Assembly: GCA_017547145.1 (NCBI GenBank)
Contig: JAFYQJ010000003.1
Span: 1 to 64,000 of the forward strand
Direction of reading: 5' to 3'
Length of the DNA stretch: 64,000 nt
From: Paludibacteraceae bacterium
Lineage (GTDB): Bacteria; Bacteroidota; Bacteroidia; Bacteroidales; Paludibacteraceae
Below the pieces are notes generated by a model. That model did not search any database. It worked only from the letters and a program-made list of their open reading frames with translations, and had not been told where the DNA came from. Shown piece after piece: positions 35,101 through 44,307 of the stretch (position 1 is its first letter; each line of letters begins with the position of its first letter). Both the position numbers and the translations under genes were made by a program.

Positions 35101-38100
35101 ATACACTCTTCTATAACGTAACTCTTCCGTACGGCACAACAGCTGCTCCAACTATTGATTTTGGAAAAAGCGTTGAAGAACAAACGATTAAAGTTATTTC
35201 TAAAAACATAAACGATACAACAAGTATTATCGTCACAGCTGAAAATGGAGATAAACGCACATATCGCTTAACATATAATGTTGCACCGAGCGATAAAGAA
35301 AACATCTTGACAAACATCATTATCGAGGGAATAGGTTCGTTTACTAGTAGTGCCGAATTTTCAGTTCCTTATGGTACAACAGAATCTCCTGTTTTCAATT
35401 ATGTAAAAAATTTCCCAGAACAAACCGTTACAATTAACAATGGAGGACTTTATGCTCCAACTACAATAATCGTTAAATCTCCTTACGAAGAAGTAAATGG
35501 CTCTGATGCCGTTGCACGAGTAGAAACAATAACGTGCGCTCTCAGTGCTCAGGATGGAAGTGCAACTCACGCATCTCGTGCACTTTCTTCTGTAACGTTT
35601 ACAGGTAATCAAGGAGCTTCTCTTGCAAGCGGAACATTACAAACCGCAGGCGCAACTTCTACCAATAAATTGTATTACGATTTAAGAAAATCTAAAACGC
35701 TAGAAGTAAGCAATGGAGAAACCATTACCACCACTCCTAATTATACTGGAGAATGGATGATGGGATATGTATACATAGACTGGAACAATGATGGCGACTT
35801 CTCAGACGATGGTGAATATGTAGCTTCACCAAAAAACATTGCCAATGGAGTTTATTACACAAAAGACTATGCTGTGCCAAATAGTTTCAACATTCCTTCC
35901 GATGCAAAAGCAGGAACCTATACTATGCGTTATACGGTGGATTGGAATTCAAGAAATGGCAATGATGCAATAGACGAAGGAGCTTCTTATTCTTGCGGTA
36001 GAACTCCATCAACTGCTTCCGGGAACTATACAGCCAACAATGGTGGTATCATGGTTGATTTGGAACTTAAAATAACTAAAACATCAGGAACTGTTTACAC
36101 ATTTACACCCAAAATAAGTGCTCCAAAAACTTCACTTTCCGAAATTAAAGTTAACGGAAACACTATAGAAGGGTTCAAACCAAACAAATATTCTTATGTA
36201 GTAAACGTAAATAATCCTGTTGGAGAACAACCTGCAATAGAATATACGCATTCGGATGATGCTATAGTAGAAGTTTTGATTGAAAACACAAAGCACGTAC
36301 AGTTAAGAGTTTCTGACCAAAACGATCCAACATACCCTACATCTACTTACGACGTTTATTTCTACTATCCAAGTGATGTTATTCCTAATGCGGGTTTTGA
36401 AGATTGGACAAGTACAGTATATAACGGAGCTACAAAACCTACAGGATGGAAAGTCGCTGCAGACATTGTAAATAGTTACACATATTCTTGGGGAATCATT
36501 GATTATGGAACTTACACTTCTGGTGCAGAGTCTGCAAGATCAAATACCTATACCCAAGGAAAATATGCTACTCAGCTACAAACGACTTATCATAGATGGT
36601 CTCTTTCTGGTTCTATTCCTGGAATGATTACTCTTGGTGATTTATCGATAAGTTTAACAAACTCAGGAAATTCTACTTCGTCAGTTAGCGGAGGTATTCC
36701 ATATAGAAATACTCCTGACGTAGTTCTTATGGATTATCGTCCAGTAGCAAATGACAACATTAACAACATGCACTTTGTGTACACTTTGTCAGACGGTACA
36801 AACTCTGTAAACAAAGAATTTGCTGGCAAATATCAAAACTTAGGCTCATGGGCAACGATGAATCTCCCCATTTACGATGCTTCGATAGTTGCGCCAACTA
36901 CACTAAACATCACTATCAATAGTGCAAATTCTGAAAATGCAAAAGATTTAGGAGGAGTCACAAGCAGAACATCAACCCTACTTGTTGACAATATTCGTTT
37001 TACTCATAATTCTGCACTTACAAACATCGTTATCAATGGTGTAAGCAATGCTGTAACAAATAGCTATACTATTGACGCAGATTATCAAGGCATTCCTGCG
37101 ATAAGTGCCGTAGGCGAAGTTCCTGACCAAGAACATACAATTCAGATAGCAGAAAAAGAAACCGAAAGTGGTGCTAATATGCTCCGAACTGTTACCATCA
37201 ACTCTAAAGCGGAAGATGGAACATCAACCAATTACCCTTTCAATATAGTTCGTCCAAAATCAAGCAACAACCAACTAAATGGGATAAAAATCAATGGCGT
37301 TGCATTAGCAGACTTCGATCCGAACAACCTTGTTTATTCTTATGCGGTAGCCAATGGTACTACTCGTACTCCAGACATTGAAGCCATTTGCGGAAGCATG
37401 CATCAACGCATAAAAATTAACACAAACGGAATAAACACAGCAACTATCGTAGTTACGGCCGAAGATGGAATATCTAGAACTTATTCTATCAATTTCGTTG
37501 AAGAAAAATCTGACATTGCAACACTAAAAGAAATTGCTATTGAAGGAAATCCAGCTGATTTTACCTTCGACGAGAACACATCTTCATACAATGTTTCGTT
37601 GGCGTCAGATACTTCTTTACCAATGGTTTCGTTCTCAAAAAATAGCGACAGACAAACCGCTACTATGACCATAGGGGAAACTACGACTATAGAAGTTATA
37701 GCAGAAAATGGTACAGATCACAATACATATACTATTAACTTTATTCGTGAAGAAGTTTCAACCAATGCGACATTGAAAGAGATTGCTATTGACAACGAAA
37801 CTCTACCAACATTTAACCCCGATATTTACGAATATGGTGTGGTAAAAAATACAAATACGGACTTTTTACTTACTTACAATAAATCATTCGACAGCGATTC
37901 TCTCACTACGACTATCTATGCTGATTCAGTAGTTTGGAATATTGAAAATAGTGTTGCTACTAAAAATCGTTATAAACTGACATTCACAAACGAGGTTTCT
38001 GCAAATGCGTATTTGGATGGAATTTTGGCAGAGAATGTTATGATTGATGGATTCGAAAAAGATTCTTTCAACTATACTATTGTTTCTGATACAATACCTG

Positions 38101-40202
38101 ACATTGCCATTGAAAAAGGCGACGAAAATCAAAGTGTAGAAATCACAACTCACGAATCGCAAATAATCATTACGGTAACAGCAGAAAACGGATCTATCAG
38201 CCAGATTTACACGATAGATATAGAATCGTCGCAACCAAAATCGGATAACGCACTATTAAGTGGGATTGAAATTAACGGAAATCCTTTAGCAGATTTCTCA
38301 GCAAACATTTTCAGTTACAACTTTGTACTTCCAATGCACACTACGATAGTGCCTGACATTACTGCCATATTAGGTGCTCAAGGACAAAGTATAAACATTA
38401 TAACAAATGGTGTTAATGGAACTACTACAATTATTGTTGTAGCAGAAAATGGTGTTGCAACGTCGACTTATAGCATTGCTTTCAGCGTAACGCCTTGCAA
38501 CAATAGTTCATTAAACGACATTCAAATAGATGGAGAGTCTCTAAGCACTTTATCACTTAACTTTGAGTGCGACAAAAACTTTACTCCCGAAACACTTGAA
38601 TATACAATACTATTCTCAAAAGATATCACTTCGTTCCCAGAAATAGAAATCGTTTCGGAACATAAATCATGTCAAACTATAACACGAGACACAACAATCA
38701 TTAGCGAAACAGAACAAGATATTCGAATTAAAATTGTTGCTGAAAATAAAATTGATTTTACGATTTATACTCTTCACCTCATTAAAAAGAAATCAGACAA
38801 TGCCCTGTTGAATATGATTTATGTAGATGGAGAAGAACTTGTAGGCTTTGATGAAAGTTCGTTTAGTTATGTTGTAAATCTACCTTATGGGACAACCGAA
38901 GTGCCAACTATTACTTGCGAAAAACAAGAGGATGTACAAAACATTGTCATCACTCCTGCGACAACACTTGCAGAAGAAACCTCGATCGCAGTTACAGCAG
39001 AAGACGGAATAAGTCAAAATACATATACGATTTCGTTCAACATTTTACCTTCGTCCGATGCAACACTCAGTGGAATATTCATTGGTGGAGAATTGATAAG
39101 TACATCTGCAAATGGATTTGAATGCGAAGAAAATTTCAATGCTAAAGATTATGAATACAACGTATTCCTTCCTGTTGGCACTACCCTATTGCCAGAAATC
39201 ACCTACACAACATCGGTGCCTGATGTAACTAGTGTTACAATAGAAAGCAATGGAGTTAAAGGGACAACTACCATAACTATTATTGCTCAAGATGGTGCAA
39301 ATTCAGAATCATATACCATTAATTTTGATGTATTAAAATCAAGCAACAACAAATTATCAAACCTATTGGTAGAAGGAGCAACTATCGGAACAAAACAAAA
39401 CGACCCTTACGAAGTTTATTTTGGAAATTATGAAGTGGGTAATATAGCTACAACATTTAACCCTGATTCTACAATTTACACGTTAGTATACCCTGTTGGA
39501 ACAGATAGTTCAGAACTTATATCCGCTTCTGACATTACGTATGTTCTTGGCGAAGCTTCTCAAACTGTAGATATCACGCAAGCAACTCCTACTGAGTTTA
39601 TTGTTTCGGTTACTGCTGAAGATGGAAGCAAAAATATTTATGTAGTTTCTACTAAAATATTGTTATCGAATAATTCTCTTTTGAAAGACATCAAACTCAA
39701 TGGAATTTCGATAGATGATTTTGAGCCTACAGTATTTTATTACGAATATTTGCTTTATCAAGGAGATACTATTCCTGAAATATTACCAATAAAACAAGAA
39801 GATTCTCAAACAACTTCTGTTTTGAAAGGGAACATTGGAGAAGAAACAATCATCACTTGTCAAGCTGAAGATTTATCAACATCTCAATACAAGATTCTTT
39901 TCAAATATTCTACCGAAAATCCGGGAGAGACACCAACAGCAGACGACGTTTGCTGGATAGCATTAGGAGGAGGACGTTGGAAAGCAAGTTCTAAACGCAA
40001 CAACGTATATGTTTATATCTTTGAACCATCAGGAAGAATGATAGATATAAAACAAATTCCTGTGATAGATCCTAATAGCGATTTATGCAGTAAAGATTCT
40101 AATGGGGTAATTTTCCAGTTCGAAAAGAAAGGTCAAGTTTACATCTATTTGTTTGTTCATAATATGAAAAAGCGACTTCTTTCAGGTAAAATTATTTACT
40201 AA
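32199..40202 (+). CDS. Giant repeat surface protein with PCMD and GEVED modules, probable T9SS cargo
   Basis: 2667 residues. A signal peptide (ending LSAQ) is followed by a PCMD module (about 22-265; DASFEDW...LYVDDVRLIY). About 22 beta-sandwich repeats of 75-95 residues follow, each starting L-x-x-I-x-I-x-G and F-x-x-x-x-x-x-Y-x-x-x-L-P-x-G-T-T-x-x-P and ending E-D-G-x-x-x-T-Y-x-I-x-F. After repeat 10 there is a GEVED module (about 1109-1297; YIDWNNDGDFSDDGEYV). After repeat 11 there is a second PCMD (about 1394-1604; NAGFEDW...LLVDNIRFTH). The last about 90 residues (VYVYIFEPSGRMIDIKQIP ... GQVYIYLFVHNMKKRLLSGKIIY) look like a T9SS type A sorting domain. It is probably a long cell-surface stalk or adhesin. 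The stop is followed by a strong terminator, so it is monocistronic. Confidence 0.87.
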   Translation: MNKYIIFTFIFTISSLSLNLSAQQLPDASFEDWSDSFNGTPQLAKWHGSNVDQAGFKFVFISKDAGRNGSCAKLENKEVGAMGITREAPAYLTLGSPWSYLEGLTVSSATAGTDGGISFKYRPDSLAVWIKRTGAKATSEDYNIVYYSWKGTSSASSYKNSGGGCTSTTHTDEESDIRTSTNPNTCGTNTYATQIAEARLNEKKVYNNWTEVKVPIKYYNDNIPEKMNIIFSAGNYPNGRSNDINAGNTLYVDDVRLIYSSAIHELYINNFKYGAFKPNTLEYTYTLGLGATNIPTIVAKRSGRTLSGSEITIKEGTVDGNPTLITVKAEDGSSTTTYTIYFVSKQSDNSRLNNITYNGTSIAGFSGYNPGPYNIELPYGTTDIPNIEVIKGEDKQTYEISYSSNELPCTATIKSYAQDKNFSTTYTLNFSVGKLSDNTLTNISVGGNAITGFNPTKTNYVVELPQGTTEVPEVTAISAYPIGEQIIEHQNNGINGTYEIRVSAPGNATTRIYKLTFKIVASTNCNLQGIFIDGILLDGFSPETTNYNYILPQGTTVLPEITYTQGDAYQTIVTTSNGVEGTYSIKVTSQSGLIKTYKINFSVYKSDISTLNDIKIGGVSIPDFDANVTTYTYELPTGTTSIPDIICEKGEPNQTITILKGGVNGTTNIRVVAENGINTTNYQIAFSVLKSTDANLTNIKVDGVALDGFRKDSLDYVYVLPNDATTCPTIEVETEFPNQTVEIVRPLFNGTATIKVYSETGDSYNIYTIKFAFQQSSNNYLKNITINSINIADFDKTITDYSINLVDESTPLVTYEKDDSLQSVVVVNNFANKNFSLIVTAENGNKRTYNLNFNIAQSGNALLKDIKIFDNTTQTFVSLPDFASDKFSYVDTLEWRTKVVPNIHPIVGQQGQIVTISYGKINATTTLHVEAEDGTTQDYVISFPVKKSDITTLEYISLSAGELNFDKDTLFYNVTLPYGTTAAPTIDFGKSVEEQTIKVISKNINDTTSIIVTAENGDKRTYRLTYNVAPSDKENILTNIIIEGIGSFTSSAEFSVPYGTTESPVFNYVKNFPEQTVTINNGGLYAPTTIIVKSPYEEVNGSDAVARVETITCALSAQDGSATHASRALSSVTFTGNQGASLASGTLQTAGATSTNKLYYDLRKSKTLEVSNGETITTTPNYTGEWMMGYVYIDWNNDGDFSDDGEYVASPKNIANGVYYTKDYAVPNSFNIPSDAKAGTYTMRYTVDWNSRNGNDAIDEGASYSCGRTPSTASGNYTANNGGIMVDLELKITKTSGTVYTFTPKISAPKTSLSEIKVNGNTIEGFKPNKYSYVVNVNNPVGEQPAIEYTHSDDAIVEVLIENTKHVQLRVSDQNDPTYPTSTYDVYFYYPSDVIPNAGFEDWTSTVYNGATKPTGWKVAADIVNSYTYSWGIIDYGTYTSGAESARSNTYTQGKYATQLQTTYHRWSLSGSIPGMITLGDLSISLTNSGNSTSSVSGGIPYRNTPDVVLMDYRPVANDNINNMHFVYTLSDGTNSVNKEFAGKYQNLGSWATMNLPIYDASIVAPTTLNITINSANSENAKDLGGVTSRTSTLLVDNIRFTHNSALTNIVINGVSNAVTNSYTIDADYQGIPAISAVGEVPDQEHTIQIAEKETESGANMLRTVTINSKAEDGTSTNYPFNIVRPKSSNNQLNGIKINGVALADFDPNNLVYSYAVANGTTRTPDIEAICGSMHQRIKINTNGINTATIVVTAEDGISRTYSINFVEEKSDIATLKEIAIEGNPADFTFDENTSSYNVSLASDTSLPMVSFSKNSDRQTATMTIGETTTIEVIAENGTDHNTYTINFIREEVSTNATLKEIAIDNETLPTFNPDIYEYGVVKNTNTDFLLTYNKSFDSDSLTTTIYADSVVWNIENSVATKNRYKLTFTNEVSANAYLDGILAENVMIDGFEKDSFNYTIVSDTIPDIAIEKGDENQSVEITTHESQIIITVTAENGSISQIYTIDIESSQPKSDNALLSGIEINGNPLADFSANIFSYNFVLPMHTTIVPDITAILGAQGQSINIITNGVNGTTTIIVVAENGVATSTYSIAFSVTPCNNSSLNDIQIDGESLSTLSLNFECDKNFTPETLEYTILFSKDITSFPEIEIVSEHKSCQTITRDTTIISETEQDIRIKIVAENKIDFTIYTLHLIKKKSDNALLNMIYVDGEELVGFDESSFSYVVNLPYGTTEVPTITCEKQEDVQNIVITPATTLAEETSIAVTAEDGISQNTYTISFNILPSSDATLSGIFIGGELISTSANGFECEENFNAKDYEYNVFLPVGTTLLPEITYTTSVPDVTSVTIESNGVKGTTTITIIAQDGANSESYTINFDVLKSSNNKLSNLLVEGATIGTKQNDPYEVYFGNYEVGNIATTFNPDSTIYTLVYPVGTDSSELISASDITYVLGEASQTVDITQATPTEFIVSVTAEDGSKNIYVVSTKILLSNNSLLKDIKLNGISIDDFEPTVFYYEYLLYQGDTIPEILPIKQEDSQTTSVLKGNIGEETIITCQAEDLSTSQYKILFKYSTENPGETPTADDVCWIALGGGRWKASSKRNNVYVYIFEPSGRMIDIKQIPVIDPNSDLCSKDSNGVIFQFEKKGQVYIYLFVHNMKKRLLSGKIIY

Positions 40203-40213
40203 TATAAATCCTT

Positions 40214-40245
40214 AATAAAGCACTTTTTAAGTGCTTTATTTTTTA
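40214..40245 (+). terminator. Intrinsic terminator of the giant surface-protein gene
   Basis: A perfect 12-bp stem AATAAAGCACTT / AAGTGCTTTATT with a three-base loop is followed by TTTTT. Confidence 0.93.
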
Positions 40246-40283
40246 TACTTACATTAAAGCAAGAAATCAGTATAATTTCATTT

Positions 40284-40315
40284 TTTGCGAAATTCATCAT
40301 TATTCACTACTTTTG
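40284..40315 (+). promoter_or_regulatory. Promoter of parC
   Basis: TTTG at 40284-40287 and TACTTTTG at 40308-40315 with a 20-base spacer give a full Bacteroidetes promoter. The ATG is 25 bases after the -7 box. Confidence 0.75.
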
Positions 40316-40339
40316 TGGGAATTTTAGCATACACATAAT

Positions 40340-43027
40340 ATGTCCAACATTGTTGATAATAACGAAGAAAAAGTAGAAAAAAACGGAAGCATAAACGATC
40401 AATCTTCCTCGCATAATTCTAACTACAAAATGCCCTCAATTAATGATGAGAATGAAAAACATCATCTTTCTGGGATGTATCAAACTTGGTTTTTAGATTA
40501 TGCCTCTTATGTAAATCTCGAACGTGCTATTCCACATATCAACGATGGACTTAAACCTGTTCAACGTCGTGTTCTACACTCGATGAGACGAATGCACGAT
40601 GGTCGTTTAAACAAGGTTGCTAATATTGTTGGACATACAATGCAATTTCATCCTCATGGTGATGCATCTATCTACGATGCGTTAGTAACATTAGGGCAAA
40701 AAAACATTTTGGTAGACTGCCAAGGTAACTGGGGAAACATTATGACAGGAGACTCTGCTGCAGCTGCTCGTTATATAGAAGCACGATTATCAAAATTTGC
40801 TCTTGATGCTGTTTTCAACCCTAAAACAACCGAATGGAAACTATCTTATGATGGGCGAAACAAAGAACCTATTTCACTACCCGTAAAGTTTCCTTTGCTT
40901 CTTGCACAAGGAACTGAAGGTATTGGTATTGGTCTTAATTCAAAAATTTTACCACACAACTTCAACGAGTTAATTGATGCATCTATTGCCTACCTAAAAG
41001 GAGAAAATTTTACTTTATACCCTGACTTCCCTACTGGTGGCTCCATTGATGTTAATAAATACAACGATGGGGAGAGAGGTGGAAAAATAAAAATCAGAGT
41101 TCATATTGAAAAACTTGACCACAAAACTCTCGTAATCACTGATACTCCTTATGGTGTAACCTCTGGTAAATTAAAAGAGTCCATAATAAAAGCTAACGAA
41201 AAAGGAAAAATCAACATCAAGAAAGTAGATGATATGACTTCCGATAAGGTTGAGATTCTTATTCATTTGGAATCTAAAACTTCATCAGACAAAACCATTG
41301 ATGCTCTTTATGCTTTTACTGATTGTGAAGTTAGTTATTCTCCTAATTGTTGTGTTATACAAGATAATAAGCCAATATTCACTAACGTTTCTTACATTCT
41401 AAAACATAGTGCAGAAAACACAAAGAATCTATTAAAATTAGAATTAGAAATTCAAAGAAACGAATTACTAGAGCAACTTCACTTCTCTTCTCTCGAAAAA
41501 ATATTTATAGAAGAACGTATTTATAAAGACAAAGATTTTGAAAACGCAACTTCAAACGAGCTTGCTTTAGCCCATATCGACAAACGATTAACTCCATTTA
41601 AAAAGGATTTCATCCGCGAGGTAACAACAGAAGATTTGCAACGTTTGTTAGATATAAGAATGGCTCGTATTTTAAAATTCAATACTGACAAAGCACAAGA
41701 AAACATTATTGCTCTACAAAAACAAATACAAGAATGTGAAGCAAACATAGCTCAAATCGTAAACTACACTATCAATTGGTTTAAATCCTTAAAAAAGAAA
41801 TACGGAGCACAATATACTCGTTTGACAGAAATCAAAAACTTTGAAACGATTGAAGCAGCCAAAGTTGTTGAAGCAAACGAAAAACTTTACATAAATCGCG
41901 AAGAAGGTTTTATTGGTACAAGTCTTAAAAAAGATGAATTTGTATGCAATTGCTCTGATATGGATGATATTATTTTATTCTACAAAGATGGTAAATACAA
42001 AATCGTTCGAGTATCGGAAAAAAACTTTGTCGGCAAAAATGTTATCTACCTAAATGTTTTCAAGAAAAACGATAAACGAACAACTTACAACGTGGTTTAT
42101 CGAAATGGAAAATCTGGGGCTTTCTACATCAAACGGTTTGCAGTAAACGGCGTTACTCGCGAAAAAGAATACGATTTAACGCAAGGTGAAGCAAATTCAA
42201 AGGTTTATTATTTTTCAGCAAACCCCAATGGCGAAGCTGAAAGTATAAAAGTAACATTGAAACCAACGACAAGAAGAATAAAAAATCTTGTCTTTGAAAA
42301 AGATTTCAGCGAATTAGCTATTAAAGGACGCCAATCAATGGGAAATATCCTAACCAAATTTGACGTTCAAAAAATTACTCTTAAAGAGAGAGGCTCTTCT
42401 ACATTAGGTGGAACACCTATTTGGTTCGACTCCGATATATTACGCCTTAACTTTGACAAAAGAGGAACTTATCTTGGCGAATTTTTCCCAAATGAAGAAA
42501 TCCTTGTTATTTGCAAAAATGGCGATTACTACACGACTTCTTTTGAACTTGAAAATCATTACGATGATGATATTTTAAAAATTGAGAAATTCAATCCAAA
42601 TAAAGTTTGGACTGTGGCACTTTTTGATGCAGATCAACAAAATTTCCCATATCTAAAAAGATTCCAACTCGAATCATCAAAGAAACGAGTTTCGATGTTA
42701 GGCAACAACGAATCGAAAATGATTTTAATATCCGACACAGCATACCCAAGGTTTGAAGTTATTTTTGGAGGAGATGGTAGTTTCCGCGAAAATCTTATTA
42801 TTGACGCTGAAGATTTTATTGGTGTAAAAAGCATGAAAGCAAAAGGAAAACGTATTTCTATATGGACTGTTGACAAAATTAACGAACTTGAACCTACAAA
42901 ATTTCCCGAAACACCTACTGAAACGGCAGAAGACACGGAAGAGAATGTAGAAGGCGAAAACACTAATAGCAACAACAACGAAGCTCTAAACATTGATGAG
43001 GATACAGGACAAATAAGTTTATTTTAA
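40340..43027 (+). CDS. parC: DNA topoisomerase IV subunit A
   Basis: 895 residues. The N-terminal about 40 residues are an unstructured Asn/Glu-rich extension. The breakage-reunion domain follows: RAIPHINDGLKPVQRRVLHSM, HTMQFHPHGDASIYDALV and AAARYIEARLSK, with catalytic Tyr145. A coiled-coil region is about 440-480. The beta-propeller C-terminal domain lacks a clear GyrA box, which favours ParC over GyrA. With ParE it decatenates daughter chromosomes. A ParE gene is not adjacent. The C-terminus is an acidic Glu/Asn tail. The Ser/Asp quinolone-resistance positions are not typical of gyrase (HPHGDASIYDAL region). Confidence 0.9.
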   Translation: MSNIVDNNEEKVEKNGSINDQSSSHNSNYKMPSINDENEKHHLSGMYQTWFLDYASYVNLERAIPHINDGLKPVQRRVLHSMRRMHDGRLNKVANIVGHTMQFHPHGDASIYDALVTLGQKNILVDCQGNWGNIMTGDSAAAARYIEARLSKFALDAVFNPKTTEWKLSYDGRNKEPISLPVKFPLLLAQGTEGIGIGLNSKILPHNFNELIDASIAYLKGENFTLYPDFPTGGSIDVNKYNDGERGGKIKIRVHIEKLDHKTLVITDTPYGVTSGKLKESIIKANEKGKINIKKVDDMTSDKVEILIHLESKTSSDKTIDALYAFTDCEVSYSPNCCVIQDNKPIFTNVSYILKHSAENTKNLLKLELEIQRNELLEQLHFSSLEKIFIEERIYKDKDFENATSNELALAHIDKRLTPFKKDFIREVTTEDLQRLLDIRMARILKFNTDKAQENIIALQKQIQECEANIAQIVNYTINWFKSLKKKYGAQYTRLTEIKNFETIEAAKVVEANEKLYINREEGFIGTSLKKDEFVCNCSDMDDIILFYKDGKYKIVRVSEKNFVGKNVIYLNVFKKNDKRTTYNVVYRNGKSGAFYIKRFAVNGVTREKEYDLTQGEANSKVYYFSANPNGEAESIKVTLKPTTRRIKNLVFEKDFSELAIKGRQSMGNILTKFDVQKITLKERGSSTLGGTPIWFDSDILRLNFDKRGTYLGEFFPNEEILVICKNGDYYTTSFELENHYDDDILKIEKFNPNKVWTVALFDADQQNFPYLKRFQLESSKKRVSMLGNNESKMILISDTAYPRFEVIFGGDGSFRENLIIDAEDFIGVKSMKAKGKRISIWTVDKINELEPTKFPETPTETAEDTEENVEGENTNSNNNEALNIDEDTGQISLF

Positions 43028-43069
43028 CCTTTTTACATAAGAGAATAATCCAAACGTGATATTCAACCT

Positions 43070-43095
43070 CAGCGAGATTCTTTCGCTGTTTGTTT
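43070..43095 (+). terminator. Probable terminator after parC
   Basis: A 6-bp stem CAGCGA/TCGCTG with a 7-base loop is followed by TTTGTTT. It is short but correctly placed, 43 bases after the parC stop. The rest of the 43096-43319 gap shows no gene. Confidence 0.55.
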
Positions 43096-43319
43096 ATCTT
43101 GATTTGGATTTTTTCTTAACAAAAAAGCCCTAAAAAATTAGAGCTAAGAAAAAAGCCACAAGTAATTTTGTCCCACTATTTAAAATTCCACATACCTTTT
43201 CAATCTTTTATCCCTTAAATAAAGTATCAAAAATTCTTTTTAACGCATCAGTTCTTTTTGTTCCTAATTTTACAGCGTAAAACAAGAATAAACGTTTTCT
43301 TAATATTTAAAAAATCAGT

Positions 43320-43327
43320 TATTTTTG
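43320..43327 (+). promoter_or_regulatory. -7 promoter box of the symporter-acyltransferase-OMP operon
   Basis: TATTTTTG fits TAnnTTTG, 31 bases before the ATG at 43359. No clear -33 box. Confidence 0.45.
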
Positions 43328-43358
43328 TATAAATATTTAACCAAAACTTATAAGCATT

Positions 43359-44306
43359 ATGTACGAACAATTATCAACATTAGATAGCTTAAAAATAACC
43401 CCACCAGAAGGAGGATTGCTTAACATTGTTTTAGCATTAGTAATGTACGGAATTGCATTAGGAGTTGTGCCAAGCAGATTTAAACATATTTTTACTAAAC
43501 CAAAATCTATTTTACTTGGATTATTTGGGCAATGGGTGTTACTTCCAGCCCTCACTTATCTTTTAGTTATTTGCTTGCACGGATATATAACTCCAATGGT
43601 TGCACTCGGTATGATTTTGGTAGCATCTTGCCCCGGAGGAAATATTTCTAACTTTATGACATCGCTTGCAAAAGGTAACAACGAATTATCCATATCTATG
43701 ACTGCCGTTACTACTACTTGTGCATCAATTATTACTCCTCTTAATTTTACCTTTTGGGGTAACCTATATGTAAACTTTTTCATGAAACGAGGTTTAGACA
43801 TTCCTTATCTCCGAATCCCTTTTTCAGAAATCGTAATTACAGTTCTACTTCTTTTAGGAATACCTTTGGTTTTAGGATTATTAACATCTCATTACCTACC
43901 CAAAGTAACTGAAAAAATAAAGAAACCAATAAAAATTACGTCTGTTATTATTTTCATAGCAATGATTGTTGTTGCATTTATTGGAAATCTAAACCAATTT
44001 GGAAGTTTTGAACATTTCTACGAAAACATCAAATGGATATTCATTATTGTTTTAATTCACAACGCTTTAGCATTAAGTATCGGTTTTATTCTTGGTACAA
44101 TTTTTAAAACAAGCAAAATAGATCGTAGAGCCTTAACTATTGAAATCGGTATTCAAAATTCAGGTCTTGGCTTAATCTTACTTTTCTCTCCTGCCTTTGC
44201 TGGACAAACAGCACTTGGTGGAATGATGTTCGTAACTGCTTGGTGGGGAATTTGGCACGTTGTATCAGGTCTTTCAGTAGCAACTCTCTTCCAAAAGGTA
44301 AAATAA
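43359..44306 (+). CDS. Bile acid:sodium symporter family (BASS) transporter
   Basis: 315 residues with about nine to ten hydrophobic segments. The signature VALGMILVASCPGGNISNFMTSLAKGNNELSISMTAVTTTCASIITP (about 84-129) carries the sodium-site motif CPGG-N and the crossed helix. A second half contains EIGIQNSGLGLILLFSPAF. BASS carriers take up bile acids, pantoate, pyruvate or other organic anions with sodium; the substrate here is unknown. Gene order places it before an acyltransferase (1-base gap) and an outer-membrane barrel, so envelope lipid or anion uptake is possible. It has its own -7 box. Confidence 0.92.
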   Translation: MYEQLSTLDSLKITPPEGGLLNIVLALVMYGIALGVVPSRFKHIFTKPKSILLGLFGQWVLLPALTYLLVICLHGYITPMVALGMILVASCPGGNISNFMTSLAKGNNELSISMTAVTTTCASIITPLNFTFWGNLYVNFFMKRGLDIPYLRIPFSEIVITVLLLLGIPLVLGLLTSHYLPKVTEKIKKPIKITSVIIFIAMIVVAFIGNLNQFGSFEHFYENIKWIFIIVLIHNALALSIGFILGTIFKTSKIDRRALTIEIGIQNSGLGLILLFSPAFAGQTALGGMMFVTAWWGIWHVVSGLSVATLFQKVK

Positions 44307-44307
44307 G

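Noticed and set aside
43125-43165. A-rich imperfect hairpin (AGCCCTAA / TTAGAGCT) between parC and the symporter gene
   Set aside because: Mismatched stem and no following T run; the hairpin at 43070-43095 is a better terminator candidate.
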